Source of the DNA: Rhodococcus triatomae
GTDB taxonomy: Bacteria > Actinomycetota > Actinomycetes > Mycobacteriales > Mycobacteriaceae
DNA: 64,000 bases
Assembly: GCF_014217785.1 (NCBI RefSeq)
Contig: NZ_CP048814.1
Coordinates: forward strand, 2,852,001 to 2,916,000
Reading direction: 5' to 3'
This document shows, one piece after another, positions 52,083 to 60,898 of the stretch. The notes beneath the pieces are model-generated. The model had not been told where the DNA came from, made no database searches, and worked only from the letters and a program-made list of their open reading frames with translations. Position 1 is the stretch's first letter; each line of letters starts with the position of its first letter. A program made the position numbers and the translations under genes.

Positions 52083-52613
52083 TCAGAACTCCAGTCCGGC
52101 GGCCTCGCCGAGCGCCTGCGTGGTGTTCCCGCCGTCGAGGGATTCGCGGATGATGTCCGCGTGGCCCGAGTGGTGGGCCGTCTCCCGCAGGACGTGCAGC
52201 AGGATCCGGCGGACCGACCACGGCTGTGGCTCGGGATCCCAGGGCGCGGGCGGGAGCGCGATCAGAGCGTCGAGATCCTCGATCGTCGCGATCGTGTCCG
52301 CGGTGCGGCGGGCCACCTGCGCGTACTCCTCGAGCAGCCCGTCGAGAGTCTCCTCGTCCGTCATGTAGTACTGCGCCATCGCAGTGTCCATGTCGAACGG
52401 GACGACCTTCTCCGGTTCGAGAATTGTCGTGATCCAACTGCGTTCGGTCTCCGTGAGGTGCTTGACGAGGCCGCCGAGCGTGAGGTCGCTGACAGTGGAC
52501 CGGGTCCGTGCGGCGGCGTCGTCGAGCCCCCGCACGGTGATGAGGAAGTTCGAACGCTGGTCGTCGAGCAGGGACGAGATGTCGGCGCGCTCGCCGGCGG
52601 AGGTGTTCGTCAT
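52083..52613 (-). CDS. DinB-family (DUF664) putative metalloenzyme
   Basis: A 176-residue four-helix-bundle protein of the DinB/DUF664 type. The histidines of the metal site are visible in GGLVKHLTETERSW and LLHVLRETAHHSGHADIIRE. Actinobacterial members include mycothiol- or bacillithiol-linked S-transferases, and many are uncharacterised. Length is typical. The gene converges with the multicopper oxidase and has a purine-rich ribosome-binding site. A thiol-transferase role is only a possibility. Confidence 0.82.
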   Translation of the reverse strand: MTNTSAGERADISSLLDDQRSNFLITVRGLDDAAARTRSTVSDLTLGGLVKHLTETERSWITTILEPEKVVPFDMDTAMAQYYMTDEETLDGLLEEYAQVARRTADTIATIEDLDALIALPPAPWDPEPQPWSVRRILLHVLRETAHHSGHADIIRESLDGGNTTQALGEAAGLEF

Positions 52614-52849
52614 GACGGTGGCTCCTCGTGTCGTTGCGTGGTTCTTCCGATGAGAAGGACGCTACGGGCAATTGAGGACGACAACGGTCCTCGATCTGCG
52701 AGGACTCCCACATTTTTTCGCGAAGAGGTTTGGCAGATCCCGCTGTCTGTACCGGTGGAGCGTTTGCACTGGTGGACCCCGGGTACGACCACTAGGAGGC
52801 CGGCGGCGGCCGAGAAGACGCCGCCGGTATCGGAAGGAAGCGCATCATC
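52614..52849. other. Divergent intergenic region
   Basis: 236 bp between the DinB gene and the small repeat protein. A locally AT-richer stretch (ACATTTTTTCGCGAAG, about 52710-52725) may hold promoter elements. No gene or clear operator was seen. Confidence 0.4.
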
Positions 52850-53107
52850 ATGATTCGCACAATCACCGCGATCGGCGCGGCAACCATCCTCGTGCTCGGC
52901 GGAGCCGGCGTCGCGCAGGGCGGCGACATACTCCGCGAAGCGTGTACGTCGAGTCCCGACCCGTATTACGGCGGGACGACGAACGACACCGAGGACGACG
53001 ACCCGTACTACGGCGGGACGACCAACGACACCGAGGACGACGACCCGGACTACTCGGGTACCAGCAATTCGTCGGTGAAGATCCTGGTCGACGATCCCTG
53101 CCCGTGA
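52850..53107 (+). CDS. Small secreted acidic repeat protein
   Basis: An 85-residue exported protein with a signal peptide (ITAIGAATILVLGGAGVAQG). The mature 60 residues consist mainly of a 14-residue unit, DPYYGGTTNDTEDD, present twice in perfect form and once degenerate (DPDYSGTSNSS). One cysteine lies before the repeats and one at the very end (DDPCP), so a disulfide could close the repeat region. The acidic Asp/Glu-rich units with Tyr pairs could bind calcium or other cations. GGAAGGAAG is a good ribosome-binding site. No family was recognised. Confidence 0.65.
   Translation: MIRTITAIGAATILVLGGAGVAQGGDILREACTSSPDPYYGGTTNDTEDDDPYYGGTTNDTEDDDPDYSGTSNSSVKILVDDPCP
52958..53041 (+). repeat. 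42-bp tandem repeat inside the small secreted protein gene
   Basis: Two 42-bp units, 52958-52999 and 53000-53041, differ at only two positions (both silent). A decayed third unit follows from 53042. The unit length is a multiple of three, so copy number can change without frameshift. Confidence 0.9.
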
Positions 53108-53123
53108 TCTGATCGGCGCGGGG

Positions 53124-53720
53124 TCACGGGCCGGGGAGATCGGCGGGCACGTCGACGTCGTCGATCCGCCCGGTGTCGGTGCAGTCGACGTCGGCCACCG
53201 TCGGGTGCGCGGCGAGGAATCGCCGCGCGCCGGAATCTCCCTGCGCGCTCGCGGCGACATCGGCGAAATGCTTGCGTGCGAACAGGATCGGGTGGCCTCG
53301 TCGGCCGTCGTAGGTGGCGGCGACCACGGACGCTCCCTCGCGGTGGCGGGCGATGACCCGGCGCACCGCCTCGGGTCCGATCCAGGGCAGGTCCACCAGG
53401 GTCAGCACCGCGGCATCCGCACCCCGCTCGGCAGCGGCGTCCAGACCGGCTCGCAGGGACGACGCCATGCCGGTGTTCCAGAGCGGGTTGTGCACGAGGT
53501 GGAGGTTCGCCGAGGAATGGAGGCGGAGGCCCTGCGCAAGCGCGCCGGTGACGACCACGACGTCGTCGCAGCCGCCGCCCAGGAGCAGCGCGGCGGCACG
53601 TTCGGCGAGCGTGCGACCCTCGAACACGATCCCGGCCTTGGGGGCACCGAACCTGCGTCCGGCGCCCGCGGCCAGCACGATGCCGCACACTCGCTGTTCG
53701 ACGTCCGGGGTGCGATCCAC
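53124..53720 (-). CDS. MobA-like nucleotidyltransferase
   Basis: A 198-residue protein of the MobA/MocA-type NTP-transferase fold. The nucleotide-binding loop is CGIVLAAGAGRRFGAPK. It is followed by DVVVVTGALAQGL, the metal-binding VLTLVDLPWIG and the motif YDGRRGHPILF. This matches molybdenum-cofactor cytidylyl/guanylyltransferases such as MocA, which load CTP or GTP onto molybdopterin; which one is not decided. No molybdoenzyme genes are nearby. GTG at 53720 with GGGGTGAGG upstream is preferred over the long open frame. Upstream lie short direct repeats and the divergent dnaK operon. Confidence 0.85.
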   Translation of the reverse strand: MDRTPDVEQRVCGIVLAAGAGRRFGAPKAGIVFEGRTLAERAAALLLGGGCDDVVVVTGALAQGLRLHSSANLHLVHNPLWNTGMASSLRAGLDAAAERGADAAVLTLVDLPWIGPEAVRRVIARHREGASVVAATYDGRRGHPILFARKHFADVAASAQGDSGARRFLAAHPTVADVDCTDTGRIDDVDVPADLPGP

Positions 53721-53751
53721 CGGTACAGCCTCACCCCGGCCGGTCGTCTGT

Positions 53752-53810
53752 GGCAATCCGGGAAGAAGTGGGGGCAATCCGGGAACAAGTGGCCATCCGG
53801 GAACAAACCG
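53752..53810. repeat. Short direct repeats upstream of the MobA-like gene
   Basis: GGCAATCCGGGAAGAAGTGG (53752-53771) and GGCAATCCGGGAACAAGTGG (53773-53792) differ at one position, and a third partial copy CATCCGGGAACAAA follows (53794-53807). Period is 21 bp, two helix turns, suggesting a protein-binding array in the divergent promoter region. Confidence 0.7.
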
Positions 53811-53840
53811 ACGGCATGGCCCGTTGACCGTATCGACAAC

Positions 53841-53861
53841 CTTGAGTGAACTCGGCTCAAC
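53841..53861. promoter_or_regulatory. HAIR-like HspR operator upstream of dnaK
   Basis: CTTGAGT-N7-GCTCAAC at 53841-53861 matches the HspR-associated inverted repeat CTTGAGT-N7-ACTCAAG at 12 of 14 positions. Further half-sites follow (CTTGAAT at 53862, CTTGAGC at about 53896). HspR, encoded at 57729, would bind here and repress the operon until heat shock. Confidence 0.8.
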
Positions 53862-53994
53862 CTTGAATTGACTCCCGCCGTGGGTGGGGTGCAAACTTGA
53901 GCCGAGGGCGCTCACCAAGCGCCAACAGCGCAGCTCCGGGCTGAATCCGGTCGGATTCGGTCCGGAGCTGCACAACGAAAGTGAGGAACTGGCT

Positions 53995-55857
53995 ATGGCT
54001 CGTGCCGTCGGTATCGACCTCGGTACCACCAACTCGGTCGTGGCAGTGCTCGAGGGCGGCGAGCCCGTGGTGGTCGCCAACTCCGAGGGCTCGCGCACGA
54101 CCCCGTCGATCGTCGCCTTCGCCAAGAACGGTGAAGTGCTGGTCGGTCAGCCCGCGAAGAACCAGGCGGTGACCAACGTCGATCGCACGATCCGTTCGGT
54201 CAAGCGCCACATCGGCACCGACTGGTCCACCTCGATCGACGACAAGAAGTACACCTCGCAGGAGATCAGCGCGCGCACGCTGATGAAGCTCAAGCGCGAC
54301 GCGGAGTCCTACCTCGGCGAGGAGATCACCGATGCCGTGATCACCGTTCCCGCCTACTTCGAGGATGCCCAGCGCCAGGCCACCAAGGAAGCCGGCCAGA
54401 TCGCCGGCCTCAACGTGCTGCGCATCGTCAACGAGCCCACTGCGGCCGCCCTCGCCTACGGGCTCGACAAGGGCGACCACGAGCAGACCATCCTGGTCTT
54501 CGACCTCGGTGGTGGCACCTTCGACGTGTCGCTGCTCGAGATCGGCGACGGCGTCGTCGAGGTCCGCGCCACCTCCGGTGACAACCACCTCGGTGGTGAC
54601 GACTGGGATCAGCGCGTCGTGGACTGGCTCGTCGAGAAGTTCAAGAGCCAGAACGGCATCGACCTGACCAAGGACAAGATGGCTCTCCAGCGCCTGCGTG
54701 AGGCCGCGGAGAAGGCGAAGATCGAGCTGTCCAGCTCGCAGTCGACGTCCATCAACCTGCCGTACATCACCGTGGACGCGGACAAGAACCCGCTGTTCCT
54801 CGACGAGCAGCTCTCGCGGAGCGAGTTCCAGAAGATCACCTCCGATCTCCTCGACCGCACCCGGGCGCCGTTCCAGTCCGTCATCAAGGACGCGGGCATC
54901 GCCGTCAAGGACATCGACCATGTCGTCCTCGTCGGTGGCTCCACCCGTATGCCCGCCGTGTCCGACCTGGTCCGCGAGCTGACCGGTGGCCGCGAGCCCA
55001 ACAAGGGCGTCAACCCGGACGAGGTCGTCGCCGTCGGCGCCGCCCTGCAGGCCGGCGTCCTCAAGGGCGAGGTCAAGGACGTGCTCCTCCTCGACGTCAC
55101 CCCGCTGTCGCTGGGTATCGAGACCAAGGGCGGGGTGATGACCAAGCTCATCGAGCGCAACACCACCATCCCGACCAAGCGGTCCGAGACCTTCACCACG
55201 GCGGACGACAACCAGCCGTCGGTGCAGATCCAGGTGTTCCAGGGTGAGCGTGAGATCGCCTCGCACAACAAGCTGCTCGGTTCGTTCGAGCTCACCGACC
55301 TGCCGCCGGCTCCGCGTGGCGTCCCGCAGATCGAGGTCACCTTCGACATCGATGCCAACGGCATCGTGCACGTGACCGCGAAGGACAAGGGCACCGGCAA
55401 GGAGAACACGATCAAGATCCAGGACGGTTCCGGCCTGTCCAAGGAGGAGATCGACCGGATGGTCAAGGACGCCGAGGCGCATGCCGAGGAGGACAAGCAG
55501 CGCCGCGAGGAGGCCGAGGTTCGCAACCAGGCCGAGTCCCTCGTCCATCAGACGGAGAAGTTCGTCAAGGAGCAGCGCGAGGGCGAGAACGCGGGCAAGG
55601 TGTCCGAGGACGTTCTGGAGAAGGTCGAGGCCGCCGTCAAGGAGGCCAACGACGCGCTCGCCGGTAGCGACATCTCGGCCGTCAAGGCCGCGGTGGAGAA
55701 GCTGGCCACCGAATCCCAGGCGCTCGGCCAGGCGATCTACGAGTCCGGCCAGGCCGAGGGGGCTCCCGAGGGCGCCGCCGCCGGTGATGCCGGTGGCGCC
55801 GACGACGTCGTCGACGCCGAGGTCGTGGACGAGCCGACCGATACGGAGAAGAAGTGA
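53995..55857 (+). CDS. dnaK: Molecular chaperone DnaK (Hsp70)
   Basis: A 620-residue cytosolic Hsp70. The ATPase domain begins [20 protein letters not shown] and contains [52 protein letters not shown] and [17 protein letters not shown]. The substrate domain has [20 protein letters not shown], and the C-terminal tail ends in [14 protein letters not shown]. The protein folds nascent and damaged proteins together with DnaJ and GrpE. GTGAGGAACT gives a strong ribosome-binding site before ATG 53995. It is the first gene of dnaK-grpE-dnaJ-hspR, the actinobacterial order also seen as Rv0350-Rv0353, controlled through the HAIR-like site at 53841. Confidence 0.99.
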   Translation: MARAVGIDLGTTNSVVAVLEGGEPVVVANSEGSRTTPSIVAFAKNGEVLVGQPAKNQAVTNVDRTIRSVKRHIGTDWSTSIDDKKYTSQEISARTLMKLKRDAESYLGEEITDAVITVPAYFEDAQRQATKEAGQIAGLNVLRIVNEPTAAALAYGLDKGDHEQTILVFDLGGGTFDVSLLEIGDGVVEVRATSGDNHLGGDDWDQRVVDWLVEKFKSQNGIDLTKDKMALQRLREAAEKAKIELSSSQSTSINLPYITVDADKNPLFLDEQLSRSEFQKITSDLLDRTRAPFQSVIKDAGIAVKDIDHVVLVGGSTRMPAVSDLVRELTGGREPNKGVNPDEVVAVGAALQAGVLKGEVKDVLLLDVTPLSLGIETKGGVMTKLIERNTTIPTKRSETFTTADDNQPSVQIQVFQGEREIASHNKLLGSFELTDLPPAPRGVPQIEVTFDIDANGIVHVTAKDKGTGKENTIKIQDGSGLSKEEIDRMVKDAEAHAEEDKQRREEAEVRNQAESLVHQTEKFVKEQREGENAGKVSEDVLEKVEAAVKEANDALAGSDISAVKAAVEKLATESQALGQAIYESGQAEGAPEGAAAGDAGGADDVVDAEVVDEPTDTEKK

Positions 55858-56534
55858 CCTCGGATCGCTCCGAGAACGAGCCGGTGACTTTCGTGGACAA
55901 GCGGAAGATCGACCCCGACACCGGTGAGGTCCGGGAGGCGGCTGGGGAACCTCAGTCGCTCCCGGATTCTCGACTCGCGGACTCGGAGGACACAGGGGCT
56001 GTGCACGAGGCCGAGGTCATCACCGAGGAGGCGCTCGACGACGGCGAGGCGGCCGCGGCCGACCAGGAGATCGTCGCGGACGAGGCGTCCGCTCAGGTGG
56101 CCGAGCTCACCGAGACGGTGCAGCGGCTGCAGGCGGATTTCACGAACTTCCGTCGCCGCGTCGAACGTGACAAGCAGGCCGATGCCGAGCGCGCGAAGGC
56201 GTCCGTGGCGTCCGCGTTGCTTCCCGTCCTCGACGATCTCGATCGTGCCCGCGCGCACGGCGACCTCGAGGAGGGCCCGCTCAAGGCCATCGCGGACAAA
56301 CTCGGGACCACCCTCACCGGGCTGGGGCTGAGCGAGTTCGGTGCCGAGGGCGAGGCTTTCGACCCGGAGTTGCACGAGGCCGTCCAGCACGAGGGCGAGG
56401 GCAACGACCCCGTCCTGGGTGTGGTCATGCGCAAGGGATACAAGTTCGGTGACCGGGTGTTGCGGCACGCCATGGTGGGCGTGACGGATCGGCCGGACAC
56501 CGGTGGCGAGTCCGCCACCGAGGAAACGAAGTAA
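55854..56534 (+). CDS. grpE: Nucleotide exchange factor GrpE
   Basis: A 226-residue protein that releases ADP from DnaK. The first 75 residues are acidic and disordered. A long coiled coil follows ([20 protein letters not shown]), then [20 protein letters not shown] and the beta domain with [19 protein letters not shown] and [20 protein letters not shown], the strongest GrpE signature. The GTG start overlaps the dnaK stop as GTGA, so translation is coupled. The length, with an extended acidic N-terminus, is usual for actinobacteria. Confidence 0.98.
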   Translation: MTSDRSENEPVTFVDKRKIDPDTGEVREAAGEPQSLPDSRLADSEDTGAVHEAEVITEEALDDGEAAAADQEIVADEASAQVAELTETVQRLQADFTNFRRRVERDKQADAERAKASVASALLPVLDDLDRARAHGDLEEGPLKAIADKLGTTLTGLGLSEFGAEGEAFDPELHEAVQHEGEGNDPVLGVVMRKGYKFGDRVLRHAMVGVTDRPDTGGESATEETK

Positions 56535-56556
56535 GAGCGAGAGGAGGAGACGCCCA

Positions 56557-57729
56557 GTGAGCCAACGGGAGTGGATCGAGAAGGACTTCTACAAGGAGCT
56601 GGGCGTCTCGTCCGACGCGTCCGCGGACGACATCAAGAGGGCGTACCGCAAGCTGGCCCGGGACCTGCATCCCGATGCCAATCCGGGGGACACCGCCGCC
56701 GAGGAGCGATTCAAGTCGGTCAGCGAGGCCCACGCGGTCCTGTCCGATCCGGCCAAGCGCAAGGAATACGACGAGGCCAGACGCCTGTTCGCGAGCGGTG
56801 GGTTCGGGCCCGGCGTCGGCGGCGGCTACGGCGGTGGCACCGGCGGATTCCAGGGGGGATTCGACCTCGGTGACCTGTTCGGCGGTACCCAGGGCGGCGC
56901 CGACGGCGGGATCGGTGACCTCTTCGGGGGTCTGTTCAACCGCGGTACCGGTGGTACCCGCACGGCGACCCGTCCGCGCCGCGGTAGCGATGTCGAGACG
57001 GACACCACGCTGGACTTCCGGGAGGCGACGCTCGGGGTGACCGTGCCCCTGCGGCTCACCAGCCCGGCAGCCTGCACCAACTGTCACGGCAGCGGCGCCA
57101 AGCCGGGGACCAGCCCCCGGGTGTGCTCCCGCTGCAACGGAGCCGGGGTCGTCAATCGCAATCAGGGGGCGTTCGGTTTCAGCGAGCCCTGCGACCAGTG
57201 CCGAGGCACCGGCTCCATCATCGACGAGCCGTGCGAGGTGTGCCACGGCAACGGCGTCACCAATCGCACGCGCACCATCACCGTGCGGGTGCCCCCGGGC
57301 GTCAGCGACGGCCAGAAGATCCGGCTCGCAGGCCAGGGTGAGGCGGGTCTGCGCGGTGCGCCGTCGGGCGACCTGTACGTGACCGTCCGGGTCCGCCCGG
57401 ACAAGGTGTTCGGCCGCACCGGGGACGATCTCACCGTGGTCGTCCCGGTCGGCTACGGCGAACTGGTGCTCGGCACCACCGTGTCGGTACCCACGCTCGA
57501 GGGCCGCGTCGGGGTGAAGATCCCGGCGGGCACCGCCGACGGCCGGGTACTGCGGGTGCGTGGGCGCGGCGTGCCCAAGCGCGGCGGTGGCGCCGGGGAT
57601 CTGCTCGTCACGGTCAAGGTGGCCGTCCCGCAGAAGTTGGACGACCCGGCGACCGAGGCACTGAAGACGTATCTCGATGCCGAGAAGGCCAGCGGATTCG
57701 ATCCGAGGGCCGGGTGGGCGGGTGCGTGA
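56557..57729 (+). CDS. dnaJ: Co-chaperone DnaJ (DnaJ1 type)
   Basis: A 390-residue type I J-protein. The J-domain (residues 10-78) carries [10 protein letters not shown] with the HPD motif at 38-40. A Gly-rich linker ([20 protein letters not shown]) follows. Four zinc-binding repeats are present, [24 protein letters not shown] and CEVCHGNG, and then the substrate-binding C-terminal domains ([20 protein letters not shown]). It delivers substrates to DnaK and stimulates its ATPase. GTG at 56557 is preceded by GAGGAGGAG. The stop shares a base with the hspR start. It corresponds to dnaJ1 of mycobacteria. Confidence 0.98.
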   Translation: MSQREWIEKDFYKELGVSSDASADDIKRAYRKLARDLHPDANPGDTAAEERFKSVSEAHAVLSDPAKRKEYDEARRLFASGGFGPGVGGGYGGGTGGFQGGFDLGDLFGGTQGGADGGIGDLFGGLFNRGTGGTRTATRPRRGSDVETDTTLDFREATLGVTVPLRLTSPAACTNCHGSGAKPGTSPRVCSRCNGAGVVNRNQGAFGFSEPCDQCRGTGSIIDEPCEVCHGNGVTNRTRTITVRVPPGVSDGQKIRLAGQGEAGLRGAPSGDLYVTVRVRPDKVFGRTGDDLTVVVPVGYGELVLGTTVSVPTLEGRVGVKIPAGTADGRVLRVRGRGVPKRGGGAGDLLVTVKVAVPQKLDDPATEALKTYLDAEKASGFDPRAGWAGA

Positions 57730-58121
57730 TGGAGAAGGATTTCCGCGACGTCGACCCTGACGCCCAGATCTTCGTGATCTCGGTGGCGGCCGAACTCGCC
57801 GGGATGCACGCCCAGACCCTGCGCAACTACGACCGGCTGGGGCTGGTCACGCCGCATCGGACGACGGGCGGCGGCCGGCGGTATTCGCCGCGGGACGTTG
57901 CGCTGTTGCGCGAGGTGCAGCGGCTCTCGCAGGACGAGGGCGTCAACCTCGCCGGCATCAAACGGATCATCGAGCTGACCAATCAGGTCGAGGAACTGCA
58001 GCGCCGGGTGGACGAGATGGCAGCGGAGATCGTGGAGATCCACCGCGCGTACCAGCGTCTGCCCGCGACGATCAGCCGCAGCAACGCCCTCGTCGTGTGG
58101 AAGCCGCGCAACCAGCGCTGA
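57729..58121 (+). CDS. hspR: Heat-shock repressor HspR (MerR-type)
   Basis: A 130-residue MerR-family repressor. The helix-turn-helix reads FVISVAAELAGMHAQTLRNY, then DRLGLVTPHRTTGGGRRYSP, and a coiled-coil dimerisation helix follows (ELTNQVEELQRRVDEMAAEI). HspR binds HAIR sites and represses dnaK operons, with DnaK acting as co-repressor in Streptomyces, giving feedback control. ATG 57729 overlaps the dnaJ stop (TGATG); a GTG directly before it is an equal alternative. It ends the operon, and a small hairpin follows. Confidence 0.97.
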   Translation: MEKDFRDVDPDAQIFVISVAAELAGMHAQTLRNYDRLGLVTPHRTTGGGRRYSPRDVALLREVQRLSQDEGVNLAGIKRIIELTNQVEELQRRVDEMAAEIVEIHRAYQRLPATISRSNALVVWKPRNQR

Positions 58122-58168
58122 TCACGCGCGTCGGCCCCCACCGAGCACTCGCGAGCGCCCCCGAACGA

Positions 58169-58185
58169 CCCCGAGCGCGTCGGGG
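58169..58185 (+). terminator. Small hairpin after hspR, candidate terminator
   Basis: CCCCGA (58169-58174) and TCGGGG (58180-58185) form a 6-bp stem with a 5-nt loop, 47 bp after the hspR stop. A second hairpin (58193-58198 with 58208-58213) follows. Neither has a U-run, so function is probable but not sure. Confidence 0.5.
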
Positions 58186-58231
58186 GACGGGTGGGACCGT
58201 TGTGAAGGGTCCCGTGAGTTATTATTCGTAG

Positions 58232-59161
58232 ATGCAAATCAGGAAGTTCGGGTCACCGAAACTTTGGGTGACGGTCCTCGGGGCGGCGCTCGTGGCGAGC
58301 CTGACGTCCTGTTCTGCCCTCGCCGACGCCGACGACGATCGTCCGGTGGTGCTCACCACGTTCACCGTGCTCGCGGACATCGCGAGCAACGTCGCCGGTG
58401 ACGATCTGCGCGTCGAATCGATCACCAAGCCCGGTGCCGAGATCCACGGCTACGAGCCCACCCCCGGCGACATCCGGCGCGCCTCGCAGGCCGACCTGAT
58501 TCTCGACAACGGTATGAACCTGGAAGCCTGGTTCTCCCGGTTCGTCGCGGACCTGGACGTTCCGCACGTCGTCGTCAGCGACGGGGTGGAGCCCATCGAC
58601 ATCGCGGAAGACGCCTACCGTGGCATGCCCAATCCCCATGCCTGGATGTCACCGCTGAACGTCGAGATCTACGTCGCCAACATGGCCCGGGCGTTCGCGG
58701 AACTCGATCCCGACAACGCCGACACCTACGCCGAGCGGGGCCGCGCCTATTCGGCGGAGTTGCAGACCGTTCAGAACGAACTGGTGTCGTCGCTCGCCGT
58801 GCTCCCCGCCAACGAGCGGGCGCTGGTCACCTGCGAAGGTGCCTTCTCGTACCTGGCTCGCGACGCGGGACTGACCGAGAAGTACATCTGGGCGGTCAAC
58901 GCCGAGCAGCAGGCGACACCCCAACAGGTCGCCGGGGTCATCGATTTCGTCCGCGCCAACGAGGTGCCCGCGGTCTTCTGCGAGTCGACGGTGTCGGACG
59001 CCCCGATGCAGCAGGTGGTGTCGGCGACGGGTGCGCGATTCGGTGGCGTGCTCTACGTGGACTCGCTGTCCGAGGCCGACGGTCCGGTCCCTACCTACCT
59101 GGACCTCATCCGGCACGACAGCCGCACCGTCATCGACGCGCTCACGGGAGGCCGGCAGTGA
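58232..59161 (+). CDS. Metal ABC transporter substrate-binding lipoprotein (Mn/Zn type)
   Basis: A 309-residue lipoprotein with lipobox SLTSC (Cys27). It belongs to the cluster 9 (PsaA/MntC/ZnuA-like) binding proteins, seen in VVLTTFTVLADIASNVAGDD, KPGAEIHGYEPTPGDIRRA, NGMNLEAWFSRF and NPHAWMSPLNVEIYV. Metal ligands are expected at His, His, Glu and Asp in the clefts. The GCEGAFSYLARDAG-like stretch (residues about 198-210) has CEGAFSYL where many family members have a ligand histidine or glutamate. No His-rich loop is present, favouring Mn or Fe over Zn. The start has no clear ribosome-binding site, and an AT-rich TTATTATT lies 7-14 bp upstream, so the mRNA may be leaderless. Confidence 0.9.
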   Translation: MQIRKFGSPKLWVTVLGAALVASLTSCSALADADDDRPVVLTTFTVLADIASNVAGDDLRVESITKPGAEIHGYEPTPGDIRRASQADLILDNGMNLEAWFSRFVADLDVPHVVVSDGVEPIDIAEDAYRGMPNPHAWMSPLNVEIYVANMARAFAELDPDNADTYAERGRAYSAELQTVQNELVSSLAVLPANERALVTCEGAFSYLARDAGLTEKYIWAVNAEQQATPQQVAGVIDFVRANEVPAVFCESTVSDAPMQQVVSATGARFGGVLYVDSLSEADGPVPTYLDLIRHDSRTVIDALTGGRQ

Positions 59162-59958
59162 CCACTCGGGACATCGGGGCCGACCGCGTCGCGGTCGGGG
59201 GCGCCGCGGCCGACCGCCACACCGGCGACGCCGTCGCGGTCGAGGACGTCACCGTGCACTACGGCGACGTCCTCGCCCTCGACCGGGTGTCGGTGCGGGT
59301 TCCGGAGGGCCGGATCGTCGGTCTCGTCGGAATGAACGGGTCCGGGAAGTCCACGCTGTTCAAGACGATCATGGGCATGGTGACGCCGGACCACGGAACG
59401 GTGCGGGTGCTGGGCGGTTCGTCCGCCGCGGCGCGCCGGTCCGGAACCATCGGGTACGTACCGCAGCACGAGGACGTCGACTGGAACTTCCCGGTGTCGG
59501 TGCGCGACGTCGCGATGACGGGCCGCTACGGGCACATGGGTTTCACTCGCCGGCCTCGCCGTGCCGACCGGGAAGCCGTGGATCGCGCCTTGGAGCGGGT
59601 CGAACTCACCGAATACGCGGAACGTCAGATCGGCCGGCTCTCGGGTGGCCAGAAGAAGCGGGCCTTCGTGGCGCGGGCCATCGCCCAGCAGGCGCGGATC
59701 CTGCTCCTCGACGAGCCGTTCGCCGGCGTGGACAAGCGGTCCGAGGCCACCATCGTGGCCCTGTTGCGCTCTCTCACGGCAGAAGGGGTGAGCGTCCTGG
59801 TCTCCACGCACGACCTGCATGCGCTGCCCGCGCTGGCCGACGAGGCGATCCTGTTGAACCGCAGCGTGATCCTGCACGACACCCCGGACGTGGTGCTGCG
59901 CCCGGAGAACCTCGCGCTCGCGTTCGGACTGGACGTGATGGACCGGAAGGGCGCGTGA
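59158..59958 (+). CDS. Metal ABC transporter ATP-binding protein
   Basis: A 266-residue ATPase with Walker A GMNGSGKSTLFK, Q-loop GYVPQHEDVDWNFPVSV, signature LSGGQKKRAFVARAIA, Walker B RILLLDEPFAGVD and the H-loop STHDLHALP. The DWNFP Q-loop stretch is typical of Mn/Zn/Fe cluster 9 importers. It powers uptake through the permease that follows. GTG at 59158 overlaps the substrate-binding protein stop (GTGA), and its own stop overlaps the permease GTG, so the three subunits are coupled. The first 25 residues are an unconserved lead. Confidence 0.95.
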   Translation: MTTRDIGADRVAVGGAAADRHTGDAVAVEDVTVHYGDVLALDRVSVRVPEGRIVGLVGMNGSGKSTLFKTIMGMVTPDHGTVRVLGGSSAAARRSGTIGYVPQHEDVDWNFPVSVRDVAMTGRYGHMGFTRRPRRADREAVDRALERVELTEYAERQIGRLSGGQKKRAFVARAIAQQARILLLDEPFAGVDKRSEATIVALLRSLTAEGVSVLVSTHDLHALPALADEAILLNRSVILHDTPDVVLRPENLALAFGLDVMDRKGA

Positions 59959-60869
59959 CCGAGTTGCCGGGAACACTGCTCGAATCCCTCCTCGAGCCGC
60001 TGCAGTACGGATTCATGGTGCGCGCGTTGCTCGTCGCCGTCGTCACCGCGGTGGTGTGTGCGGTGCTCAGCTGTTGGCTGGTGCTGATCGGCTGGTCGCT
60101 GATGGGCGACGCCGTCTCGCACGCCGTGCTCCCCGGTGTCGTGCTGGCCTACATCTTCGGAGCCCCGTTCGCGATCGGCGCGATGATCTTCGGATTCCTC
60201 GCGGTCGCGCTCATCGGTGCCGTGCGGGACACGAGCAGGATCAAGGAGGACGCCGCCATCGGCATAGTCTTCACGACCCTGTTCGCACTCGGCCTCGTCC
60301 TCATCTCGGTGACACCGAGCCAGACCGATCTCAACCACATCATCTTCGGCAACGTGCTCGGGGTCGGTACCTCGGATCTGATCCAGGTCGTGGTTCTGTC
60401 CGCGGTGATCCTGCTGGTGCTCGTGCTCAAACGTCGGGACTTCACGTTGTACGCGTTCGACGCCACGCACGCCCACGCGATCGGGTTGCGGCCCCGGGTG
60501 CTCGGCGCACTGCTGCTGGGTCTGCTCGCGGCCACCGCGGTGGTGGCACTGCAGACGGTGGGTGTCGTGCTGGTCGTCGCGATGCTCATCATCCCGGGCG
60601 CGACGGCCTATCTGCTCACCGACCGGTTCGGGCGAATGCTGCTGCTCGCGCCGGCGATCTCGGCGATCTGCGCGGTGCTCGGCATCTACCTGAGCTACTT
60701 CTTCGACACCGCCCCCGGCGCGACCATCGTGCTCGCCCAGGGCATCGCCTTCGCTCTCGCCTACCTGTTCGCGCCACAGCAGGGTGTGTTCGGCAAGGCC
60801 GTCGCGTCCTCCCGGCGCAGGGCAGCGCGCCGGCGGGCGGTCCATCCACCGGGAGAACCCGTTTCCTGA
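59955..60869 (+). CDS. Metal ABC transporter permease
   Basis: A 304-residue permease with eight to nine membrane helices (e.g. MVRALLVAVVTAVVCAVLSC and VVALQTVGVVLVVAMLIIPG). The conserved family loop GDAVSHAVLPGVVLAYIFGA and the region SRIKEDAAIGIVFTTLFALG identify it as a cluster 9 permease (MntB/ZnuB type). It forms the membrane channel for the operon's metal importer. GTG 59955 overlaps the ATPase stop. The C-terminus has a basic tail (SRRRAARRRA). Which metal is moved is not certain. Confidence 0.95.
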   Translation: MTELPGTLLESLLEPLQYGFMVRALLVAVVTAVVCAVLSCWLVLIGWSLMGDAVSHAVLPGVVLAYIFGAPFAIGAMIFGFLAVALIGAVRDTSRIKEDAAIGIVFTTLFALGLVLISVTPSQTDLNHIIFGNVLGVGTSDLIQVVVLSAVILLVLVLKRRDFTLYAFDATHAHAIGLRPRVLGALLLGLLAATAVVALQTVGVVLVVAMLIIPGATAYLLTDRFGRMLLLAPAISAICAVLGIYLSYFFDTAPGATIVLAQGIAFALAYLFAPQQGVFGKAVASSRRRAARRRAVHPPGEPVS

Positions 60870-60898
60870 GGTGAGGTCGGCGACCTAGCGTCGCCGTC

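Noticed and set aside
52958..53060. CRISPR-like repeat
   Set aside because: The 42-bp units are contiguous without spacers and lie in frame inside a small secreted-protein gene, so they are coding tandem repeats.
53857..55548. Minus-strand frame of 563 codons opposite dnaK
   Set aside because: It is the antisense frame of dnaK; no motif or ribosome-binding site supports it.
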